Assembly: GCA_963799425.1 (NCBI GenBank)
Contig: CAWCXA010000018.1
Location: forward strand, 3,297 to 67,296
Direction of reading: 5' to 3'
Length of the DNA stretch: 64,000 bases
DNA from: CAVWSM01 sp963799425
GTDB lineage: Bacteria > Actinomycetota > Actinomycetes > Jiangellales > Jiangellaceae
The notes below the pieces were generated by a model. It saw nothing but the letters and a program-made list of their open reading frames with translations, made no database searches and had not been told where the DNA came from. Shown in pieces: positions 36,931 through 44,277 of the stretch (positions are counted from its first letter, which is position 1; each line of letters begins with the position of its first letter). Position numbers and translations under genes: made by a program.

Positions 36931-37752
36931 GTGGACAGACACCACCGTGTTTCGTACGCCCCGAACGCTCAGGACATTGTGTTGATCAGGGCGCTCGGCG
37001 ACGTATCCGCAGGCGTTTACCTCGATCTGCAGGCACACCACCCCATCGAGGGTTCCAGGACCTATGCGCTAAGTCGCATGGGTTGGCGTGGTCTGTCTGT
37101 GGTGCACTCGGCGTCATTCCTACCCGAGTGGAAGACCGAGCGGCCGGACGACCTGATCAAGGATCACGGTGAGGCCCTGGATGACCCGATGCGTCTCATC
37201 CAGCAGCGGAAGGACCTGCTGTCTAGCCCGCACGTCGTCGTGACCGACAGCCGCGAACTGATGATGCTGGATCTGGTCGGCTGGCGACCATGGGTGCTGA
37301 TCGTCGATCTTGAGCCCCAGGCCACCCCTGATCCGGCTCCGCCCTCGTGGGAGCCGGGACTGGCAGCCACGGGTTACCAGTTCTGTCTGTTCGACGGGTC
37401 GGCCCGGTTCTACGTCGCTGCTGAGCAAAAACGGCTTGCCCCCCTGCTGTCGTACCCGGCCTGTCTCCGTGACGACTTCGTCCTGTGGTCCGTAGGCGAC
37501 GACGTCGAGTCCCTCGACCGGCTGGCCGAGCGGTGGGCGCACGCCGCGCTGACCGCCGAGCCCAGAACCGAAGGCGAGTTTGCACAGCTGCTCGCCGATA
37601 GGGCCCGGCTTTCGGCCCAGCTGATGTCGGCCGAGGAGCGTCTCGCCTCGACTCACCACCATGCCGAAGTGCTTGAGCACGAACTCAGGCGGATCCGCGA
37701 GTCCACCATGTGGCGACTTCAGACGAGCGTGAGTCGGCTGTGGCGACGCTAG
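36931..37752 (+). CDS. Degenerate FkbM-methyltransferase-like protein
   Basis: A 273-residue protein aligning along its length with the intact FkbM methyltransferase at 40236: SYAPNAQDIVLIRALGDVS here against SYAQNGEDVVLWRALGRLS there, later GYQFCLFDGSARFYVA against GYVFCLFDGLSRFYVA and LLSYPACLRDDF against ALSYPACILDGF. The SAM-binding glycine motif VDVGAND is replaced by LDLQAHH, and the LKVDVEGSEADVLE motif is missing, so it probably cannot bind SAM. The reading frame is open and the coiled-coil tail is kept, so it may be a structural pseudoenzyme. GTG 36931 is preferred over TTG 36922. Confidence 0.78.
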   Translation: MDRHHRVSYAPNAQDIVLIRALGDVSAGVYLDLQAHHPIEGSRTYALSRMGWRGLSVVHSASFLPEWKTERPDDLIKDHGEALDDPMRLIQQRKDLLSSPHVVVTDSRELMMLDLVGWRPWVLIVDLEPQATPDPAPPSWEPGLAATGYQFCLFDGSARFYVAAEQKRLAPLLSYPACLRDDFVLWSVGDDVESLDRLAERWAHAALTAEPRTEGEFAQLLADRARLSAQLMSAEERLASTHHHAEVLEHELRRIRESTMWRLQTSVSRLWRR

Positions 37753-38714
37753 CGGCGAGACGATCAACGGGCGATCGCGCCGAGACTGGGGTCGACGTCC
37801 TGACCGGTCGCTTGGCCAGAGTCACCCCGCTCGTCACTGGTCGGGCCGTCGAGCCGGCGGGCAAGGGCGCTTCCGGACGGCTGTTGGCCGCTGTTGCCGA
37901 GAGTCTGCTCCAGTCACCGAGCCGAGATCGACTGTGGCTCTTGGCGTCGGCGATGGCCGGGGCATATCCCACCGAGGACGAGCTCATTGACGCGCAGCGC
38001 TCCGTGGAGCTCGCACGCTCTCGAGCGGGCGTCGCTGGCGCACTGCTGGACTTTGCCTTCGAGGTCTGCTCGCGAGCCGGAAGCCTGCACGGCGGCATCA
38101 CCGTGTCGATTGGAACGGTGCTCGTCGACACGGGGCCGAGCACCGTTACCCTGTCGACTCGCCCCCCTGGGGTGTACGGCCCGCGGCTCGGTGGCCTGTC
38201 TGGCGTCTTGCCCGTCACGTGGGGGTTCGCCAATGCCGGCTTTCGTAGCGTCGATGGGGGAACCGGAGAAACCTCGTTACTCGTGCCGTGGCGCGCGACT
38301 GTCGTGCTGGCAGACATGCCCCCGGAGCGGGCTTTTCGCCCGCTTGCGGCTTTGGCGGCACACTCCGGCAACCGGCTTGTGGCTCTCGGTCCGTCGCTTG
38401 AGTCGCTGATCTCCGCCGAACGCGCAACTCATATCCACGAGCCCGAGCACACCGTCCGGTATCTGGAGGTTCTCAAGTACGCCGACTGCGTCGTGGCTAT
38501 GCATGGACCGGCATCTGTCCAGTTCCACGCCTTCCAGACCATGCTGCGGGCGCAGGGTCTGAGCGGTCCGCAAGTCGCCGATTGCTTTGCGCCCAACGGT
38601 CAGCTCCATGCCGATCAAGATCACCGTGCCGGGGGCCCTTCGGATGGCGAGTGGCATGCCTGGGCGGAAAGCCTGCGGCAGCTCCTCGTCTCGGGACCAG
38701 AGCAGCACGCATGA
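37740..38714 (+). CDS. Half-length GT4-like protein lacking the C-terminal donor domain
   Basis: About 324 residues. It resembles only the N-terminal part of the three full GT4 genes downstream: DRLWLLASAMAGAYPTEDEL against ESMWLLYVAVSSSFPTHDEV, LLVPWRATVVLADMPPERAF against LLVPWRCTLVLAEVPDQHAC, and FRPLAALAAHSGNRLVALG against QPLAALAEHSGNRVVAIG. The TGIQRVVRET loop is lost, and there is no SHEPRKNH or EX7E donor-binding half. The frame is open to the end, which overlaps the next ATG. GTG 37740 overlaps the previous gene by 13 bases; GTG 37710 is also possible. Catalysis is unlikely. Confidence 0.75.
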   Translation: MATLAARRSTGDRAETGVDVLTGRLARVTPLVTGRAVEPAGKGASGRLLAAVAESLLQSPSRDRLWLLASAMAGAYPTEDELIDAQRSVELARSRAGVAGALLDFAFEVCSRAGSLHGGITVSIGTVLVDTGPSTVTLSTRPPGVYGPRLGGLSGVLPVTWGFANAGFRSVDGGTGETSLLVPWRATVVLADMPPERAFRPLAALAAHSGNRLVALGPSLESLISAERATHIHEPEHTVRYLEVLKYADCVVAMHGPASVQFHAFQTMLRAQGLSGPQVADCFAPNGQLHADQDHRAGGPSDGEWHAWAESLRQLLVSGPEQHA

Positions 38715-40231
38715 CCTCGAGCGACCCCTACCTTGCTCTGAAGCGGCTGTTCCGAGACGACCGTCGGCCCGCGGTCCGTGCTGTCCGCGACCGGTTGGAG
38801 ACTGTCGTGGACGTGTTGGGCGGTCCCCCCTCTGCCGCATCTGCACCGGAGAGGTGGGATGTGATTGCCGCGCTCCTCGAGACTCAAGCGCCGAGGTCCT
38901 TCTGGCTTCTCCACTCCGTCGTGTCTGGCGATCTCGCGACAGTAACGGCGGTAGATGCCGCCGCTCGCCGGGCACGAACACACAGCTCGGCTACGGTGCT
39001 GACCGACGTCTGCGCGGCTTCCGTAAGCGCGATCGAACGTAAGGGTGGTCCCCCGGGCGCGGTCCGTGTGATCCGCGAGCGGACAACGGTGGATGTTCAT
39101 CACACGGCATCCTCGGACGTCGCCACAGGGATCCAACGAGTTGTGCGGGAAACCGTCGTCCGCTGGCAGACCACTCACGACGTGACCTTGCTTGGCTGGG
39201 GCGAGGGGCTGGCCAGCCTTGTCGAGCTGGCGCCTGAAGCGCTCACCTCGGCCCACCGAGGTCATCCCGCCGGCGGAGACAGGCTGGTGCCCTGGAACGG
39301 GCTTCACCTTGTTCCGGAGCTCTGCGCAGAGGCGCCCCGGGCGCAACGACTCGAGGCTCTAGCCCGGTTTTCCGGCTGCTCAGTGGGAACGATCGGGTAT
39401 GACCTGGTGCCTGTGACCATTAGCGAGACGGTCGCGGACGGGCTTGTCCACGCATTTGCCGGTTACCTGTCGGCGCTTAAGTATTGTCACTCTGTGGCAG
39501 CTATCAGCGAGGCGGCGGCCGCTGAGTACGAAGGTTGGGCGACGATGGTCGGAGCGGCCGGACTGCCGCGACCAGTCGTGCGGCCCGTGGTGCTGGCCAG
39601 CGAGTCGTCGGAGTCGAGCGCAGCCGCGGCTGCTCGGGTTCGTGAGTTCCACGGCCACGATCCCCTCGTCGTCTGTGTCGGAAGCCACGAGCCGCGGAAG
39701 AACCATCTGGCCGTGCTCTACGCCGCCGAAACGCTCTGGCGCAAGGGCCTAAACTTCCGGCTCCTGTTCATCGGCGGCCATGGCTGGAAGGGTGAACGGT
39801 TTGCCCAGCGCGTGTCTGAGCTGCAGGCTCGAGGTCGACAGCTGGAAGCGCTCAGGGCGGTTGACGATGACTTCTTGTGGGCGGCTTACCGGCAGGCTCG
39901 GTTCCTCGTCTTCCCATCGCTAAATGAGGGTTTCGGGCTTCCCGTCGCGGAGGCGCTCGCCAGCGGCACACCAGTGATCACGACGAACTACGGAAGCACT
40001 CGGGAGATCACAACGGACGGCGGCGCTCTGCTTGTCGACCCCCGCGACGACGGTGAGATCGCGTCTGCGATGGAACGACTCCTGACCGACGAGGACCTTC
40101 GGGAGAAGTTGGCCGCCGAGGCGCGGTCGAGACGTCCGCGCACGTGGTCGCAGTACGCCGAGGACACCTGGCGGTTCCTGGCGGACGGTGTTGCTCGTCG
40201 ACAGGATCCCAACACGACAAGCCTAGGATGA
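38711..40231 (+). CDS. GT4 glycosyltransferase with unusual N-terminal helical domain
   Basis: 506 residues; ATG 38711 overlaps the upstream stop (ATGA). Residues 1-125 form a helical region with RSFWLLHSVVSGDLATVTAV; the GT-B fold then starts at TTVDVHHTASSDVATGIQRV. The donor domain contains VCVGSHEPRKNHLAVLYAAE and the catalytic EX7E in PSLNEGFGLPVAEALASG. Predicted retaining sugar transfer at the cytoplasmic membrane face. It is one of three close paralogues in the array, and the N-terminal domain is not part of standard GT4 proteins. Confidence 0.9.
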   Translation: MTSSDPYLALKRLFRDDRRPAVRAVRDRLETVVDVLGGPPSAASAPERWDVIAALLETQAPRSFWLLHSVVSGDLATVTAVDAAARRARTHSSATVLTDVCAASVSAIERKGGPPGAVRVIRERTTVDVHHTASSDVATGIQRVVRETVVRWQTTHDVTLLGWGEGLASLVELAPEALTSAHRGHPAGGDRLVPWNGLHLVPELCAEAPRAQRLEALARFSGCSVGTIGYDLVPVTISETVADGLVHAFAGYLSALKYCHSVAAISEAAAAEYEGWATMVGAAGLPRPVVRPVVLASESSESSAAAAARVREFHGHDPLVVCVGSHEPRKNHLAVLYAAETLWRKGLNFRLLFIGGHGWKGERFAQRVSELQARGRQLEALRAVDDDFLWAAYRQARFLVFPSLNEGFGLPVAEALASGTPVITTNYGSTREITTDGGALLVDPRDDGEIASAMERLLTDEDLREKLAAEARSRRPRTWSQYAEDTWRFLADGVARRQDPNTTSLG

Positions 40232-40235
40232 CCGC

Positions 40236-41231
40236 GTGACGACAAGTGAGACCTTCATCTCCTATGCGCAGAATGGCGAAGACGTTGTTCTGTGGCGAGC
40301 CCTGGGGCGTTTGAGCGAGGGAAGGTACGTTGACGTCGGTGCCAATGACCCGGTCGACGATTCCGTCACCAAGGCGTTTTACGACCGGGGCTGGAGCGGC
40401 ATCGACGTCGAGCCGATGCCCGATGTTGCCCAGAGGTTGCGCGATGCGAGGCCCCGCAACGTCGTTGTCGAAGCAGCCGTCACGGCGCGCTCGGGGGAGG
40501 GTGTCGTTCTGCATGAAGTCCCCGGCACCGGCCTGTCGACACTGGACGACGATGTCGCCAACGCACACGCCTCGCACGGGCTAGAGACCCACGATCGAAC
40601 AGTTGCCGCTCTTCGCCTCGACCAGATCGTCGCCAAGCACGGCTACGACGAGGGAGATGTCCATTTCCTCAAGGTGGATGTCGAAGGATCTGAGGCAGAT
40701 GTTCTCGAATCCGTAGACCTCGAAGCGTGGCGGCCATGGGTTCTTGTGATCGAATCCACGGCGCCGAACAGCTCAGTACCGACCCACGAGGAGTGGGAAA
40801 GGCAGGTTCTGGCCGCAGGCTATGTGTTCTGCCTGTTTGACGGGCTCTCTCGCTTCTATGTCGCGGAGGAGCATGCCGATGCTTTGCGCCCAGCGTTGAG
40901 CTACCCGGCCTGCATTCTGGACGGTTTCGAGGCCGCACGGTTGCACAAGGTGATCGACGAGCGAGGGACTCTGTCCACTGCGCTTGATGAGGCGACGGTG
41001 GAGCGCGCACGTCTTGAGCTTCGGTCTAGCGAGCTGGAAGAGGAACTCGTCCACTGGCGCGGCGCTGTCCTTGCCAGATTCGCAGACGCTGCGGCATCTG
41101 GCGCGGCGAGCAGCGAGGTCCGACGGCTCAGGCGTGAACTCGACGAGCTGCACCACACGTTGTCGTGGCGGGTGACAGCACCTCTCCGGGGAGTCCGCCG
41201 AGTGCAGCGGCGCATCGGCGGTAACGCATGA
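40236..41231 (+). CDS. FkbM-family methyltransferase with C-terminal coiled coil
   Basis: 331 residues from GTG 40236, four bases after the GT4 stop. The SAM motif is EGRYVDVGANDPVDDSVTK (about residue 28), then GWSGIDVEPMPDVAQRL and VHFLKVDVEGSEADVLESVD. Residues 240-331 are a charged coiled coil ending TLSWRVTAPLRGVRRVQRRI, a tail also seen on other glycan enzymes in the window. Likely an O-methyltransferase acting on the growing or finished chain. Its stop overlaps the next ATG (ATGA), which ties it to the array. Confidence 0.9.
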   Translation: MTTSETFISYAQNGEDVVLWRALGRLSEGRYVDVGANDPVDDSVTKAFYDRGWSGIDVEPMPDVAQRLRDARPRNVVVEAAVTARSGEGVVLHEVPGTGLSTLDDDVANAHASHGLETHDRTVAALRLDQIVAKHGYDEGDVHFLKVDVEGSEADVLESVDLEAWRPWVLVIESTAPNSSVPTHEEWERQVLAAGYVFCLFDGLSRFYVAEEHADALRPALSYPACILDGFEAARLHKVIDERGTLSTALDEATVERARLELRSSELEEELVHWRGAVLARFADAAASGAASSEVRRLRRELDELHHTLSWRVTAPLRGVRRVQRRIGGNA

Positions 41232-42733
41232 TGCGTTCCATTCCGTCCGCGTCCGCTCGCGAGGCGCTGGCGCAGCGCCTGCGCGCGGCAGCGAGCGTGA
41301 TGCTCGAGCAGCAGCCTGCGACGCGACAAGACGCATCCGAGGACTCAGCCGTTATGTTGGACGCGCTCGTCAAGACGGTCCACCGCGACCCAACGTCAGA
41401 GAGCATGTGGCTGCTGTACGTGGCCGTGTCCAGCTCGTTCCCGACGCACGATGAGGTCCTGGCGGCGCTGCGCGCTTTTGAGCTGGCCTCGCCATCGGAA
41501 GCCACAGTCTGGCTGCTGGAGACCTGCCTCGCCGCGGCGCAGGACCGGGGAGCGGCCGACCTGTCGATGGATGTCGTCACCGGTCAGGTCGTCGTAGACG
41601 TCGACTTCTGTGCGCGTCACGAGTTGCACACCGGGATCCAGCGAGTTGTTCGTGAGACGGTCCCGAGATGGGTTAAGGACCAAGAGCACCTCACCCTGGT
41701 TGCTTGGACTCCGACGTTCGGCTCCTATCGTCACCTCGATGACGTCGAACGCAACCGGGTGCTGCGCTGGTCAGGTCGGAAGTCGGCGGCGCGGCCAGCG
41801 GCTGCGTCGGATGCGGCCGCGCACCGTCTTCTCGTGCCGTGGCGCTGCACTCTGGTGCTTGCCGAAGTTCCGGATCAGCACGCGTGTCAGCCCCTGGCAG
41901 CGTTGGCCGAGCACTCGGGCAACCGTGTCGTCGCCATCGGATACGACTGCATCCCCGTCGTGAGCGCCGAGTACGTGCCGAGCGCCGAGCCCGACAGATT
42001 CGTCCGGTACCTCACGATCATTAAGCACGCGGATCGCGTGGCCGGCATCAGCGCCTCGGCCAAGGCCGAGTTCCAGGGTTTCGCCGACATGATGCCGGTC
42101 CAGGGCCTTGCGGGCCCGGCCGTGACCGAGTGCGAGCTGCCAGTCGAGGTGCCACAAGCGAGCGATGCCCCGACGCCAACGGGAATACCGCTCGTGGTCG
42201 TCGTGGGCAGTCATGAGCCTCGGAAGAATCACCTGGCCGTGCTGCATGCGGCGGAGCAGCTGTGGCGCGAAGGCAAGACTTTCGAACTGCGGTTCATCGG
42301 GGGTAGCGGCTGGGCGACTCGGGAGTTTGACCGGAGGCTCAGACGGCTTCGCTCCAAGGGACGGACACTCTCTGCGCATCGGGCCGTCGGCGACTTAGAC
42401 CTTTGGAGCTCCCTGCGTTCAGCGCGCTTCACGATCTTTCCGTCTTTGCACGAGGGATACGGTCTTCCCGTTGCCGAGTCCCTGGCGTGCGGCACACCTG
42501 CCATCACCACCGACTACGGGAGTACGCGGGAGATCGCCCAACCGGGCGGCGCTCTGCTAGTGGACCCGCGGGATGACAAGGCACTCGCCGATGCCATGCG
42601 CAACCTGCTGGAAGACGACGACTTATGCGCGAGACTCCGCCGGGAAGCGGTGGACCGACCTCCCCGGACTTGGGACGACTACGCACGCGAGCTCTGGGCT
42701 GGACTCGTCGAGACATCCGAGGTTCGCGCGTGA
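41228..42733 (+). CDS. GT4 glycosyltransferase with N-terminal helical domain
   Basis: 501 residues. The N-terminal domain carries MWLLYVAVSSSFPTHDEV; the GT-B part starts VVVDVDFCARHELHTGIQRV. Donor side: VVVVGSHEPRKNHLAVLHAA and EX7E in PSLHEGYGLPVAESLACG, then TTDYGSTREIAQPGGALLVD. It is closely similar to the genes at 38711 and 42730 and also shows the LLVPWRCTLVLAEVP segment that is retained in the half-length relative. ATG 41228 overlaps the upstream stop; a second in-frame ATG is directly next to it. Confidence 0.9.
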   Translation: MMRSIPSASAREALAQRLRAAASVMLEQQPATRQDASEDSAVMLDALVKTVHRDPTSESMWLLYVAVSSSFPTHDEVLAALRAFELASPSEATVWLLETCLAAAQDRGAADLSMDVVTGQVVVDVDFCARHELHTGIQRVVRETVPRWVKDQEHLTLVAWTPTFGSYRHLDDVERNRVLRWSGRKSAARPAAASDAAAHRLLVPWRCTLVLAEVPDQHACQPLAALAEHSGNRVVAIGYDCIPVVSAEYVPSAEPDRFVRYLTIIKHADRVAGISASAKAEFQGFADMMPVQGLAGPAVTECELPVEVPQASDAPTPTGIPLVVVVGSHEPRKNHLAVLHAAEQLWREGKTFELRFIGGSGWATREFDRRLRRLRSKGRTLSAHRAVGDLDLWSSLRSARFTIFPSLHEGYGLPVAESLACGTPAITTDYGSTREIAQPGGALLVDPRDDKALADAMRNLLEDDDLCARLRREAVDRPPRTWDDYARELWAGLVETSEVRA

Positions 42734-44271
42734 TCCGAGATCGAGTTCACCAGGCCACGCCCGTGCGGGTTTTCGGACTGCGCCCGTTCGTGCGCGAGCG
42801 GCTACATGTGCTGCTGCGGGCACTCGAGCACGAGATGCCACAGGACACGCCACCGAAGAGACTCCTCGCGGAGCTCGATGGCATACTGCGTCCCGCCGAC
42901 CCGACATTCATCTGGCTCAGTCTGTCTGTGCTGTCGGGGCGTCTGCCACGAGAGGCAGATGTCTTGCGCACGCTGCGGGCGGCGGAGCTGGACGGCCCTG
43001 TTCGGGCTCTGGCCTCCGAGGGCATGTTTAGGCGTCCGGGCTTGCTCGATCTCCGCGACACGACTTCTGCGGTCGAGGTGGTCACGGACGCCGTCGTTGT
43101 CGACGTTCAGCACACCGCTCGGACTTCATTGGCGACCGGCATCCAGCGCGTTGCGCGAGAGACCGTACGCCGCTGGGCGGACTCTCGCAGCATCATCTTG
43201 GCCGGATGGAAGCACGGCCACGGTGCACTTCGACGGCTGGACGCGGACGAGTCACGTCAAGCGCTTCACGGCGGGCGCCTGGATAAGCGGCCGAATGATC
43301 GGAAGCAGCCCACTGTGCTTGTCCCCTGGCGCAGCACATATCTGCTTCCCGAGCTTGCTACGGAGTCCGACCGAACCAGCCGCATCCTCGCTCTCGCGCG
43401 TTTCTCCGGATGCGCTACTGGAGTCATCGGGTTCGACTGCGTGCCGCTGACAACGGCGGAGACAGTTGCTGACGGCATGGGGGCTGGCTTCGCAAGCAAC
43501 CTCTCGGCAGTGAAGTACATGGCTCGGCTGGCGGCCATCTCCGATGCAGCAGCGAGTGAATACCGTGGCTGGCGGGCGATGCTCGCGGGTGCCGGGCTTT
43601 CGGGCCCAAGGATCGAGCCGATCACGTTGCCGGTCGAAGCGCTTGAGCCGACCGCGTCCGTTTTGGAGGAGGCGCGGAAGAGACTCGTCGCGGGAGACAT
43701 GCCGATGGTCCTCGTGGTGGGCAGTCACGAGCCGCGGAAGAATCACTTGGCCGTGCTCCACGCAGCTGAGCTGGTGTGGCGTCGAGGACGGCGCTTCTCC
43801 GTCGTTTTCGTTGGCGGGAACGCGTGGAACAGTGACTCATTCAGTGAGCGCCTGACTCAGTTGCAGGAGGTCGGGCGGCCCGTCGAGTCCATGTCAGCCT
43901 TGTCAGACGAGCTTCTGTGGTCGGCCTACCGATCAGCGAGGTGCGTGCTCTTCCCCTCACTCAATGAGGGCTATGGTCTCCCGGTAGCTGAGGCCTTGGC
44001 GAGCGGTACGCCGGTGATTACGTCTGACTTCGGCAGCATGGCTGACATCGTCACACATGGCGGGGCGCTGCCTGTCGACCCACGCGACGACCACGACATT
44101 GCCGAGGCCTTGGACCGGCTGCTCAGCGACGACGAACTCCATGCAAACTTGGCTGAACAGGCGTTGCGCTCGCCGCGCCGGACCTGGGACGAGTATGCCG
44201 ATCGCACGTGGAACTTCCTCGTCGGCGGGACAATCGAGCATCCGACCGACCGGCACCGAGCCGGCGCCTGA
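42730..44271 (+). CDS. GT4 glycosyltransferase with N-terminal helical domain
   Basis: 513 residues from GTG 42730, which overlaps the previous stop (GTGA); an open frame extends back to 42625 but lies inside the upstream gene. N-terminal domain motif: FIWLSLSVLSGRLPREADVL. GT-B start: VVVDVQHTARTSLATGIQRV. Donor side: VLVVGSHEPRKNHLAVLHAA and EX7E in PSLNEGYGLPVAEALASG. Last gene of the array; it is convergent with the SpoIID-type gene, only six bases away. Confidence 0.9.
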   Translation: MIRDRVHQATPVRVFGLRPFVRERLHVLLRALEHEMPQDTPPKRLLAELDGILRPADPTFIWLSLSVLSGRLPREADVLRTLRAAELDGPVRALASEGMFRRPGLLDLRDTTSAVEVVTDAVVVDVQHTARTSLATGIQRVARETVRRWADSRSIILAGWKHGHGALRRLDADESRQALHGGRLDKRPNDRKQPTVLVPWRSTYLLPELATESDRTSRILALARFSGCATGVIGFDCVPLTTAETVADGMGAGFASNLSAVKYMARLAAISDAAASEYRGWRAMLAGAGLSGPRIEPITLPVEALEPTASVLEEARKRLVAGDMPMVLVVGSHEPRKNHLAVLHAAELVWRRGRRFSVVFVGGNAWNSDSFSERLTQLQEVGRPVESMSALSDELLWSAYRSARCVLFPSLNEGYGLPVAEALASGTPVITSDFGSMADIVTHGGALPVDPRDDHDIAEALDRLLSDDELHANLAEQALRSPRRTWDEYADRTWNFLVGGTIEHPTDRHRAGA

Positions 44272-44277
44272 CGCCTC

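Noticed and set aside
42625..42729. Upstream extension of the third GT4 gene
   Set aside because: It lies wholly inside the previous GT4 gene; GTG 42730 gives the normal overlap and fits the paralogues.
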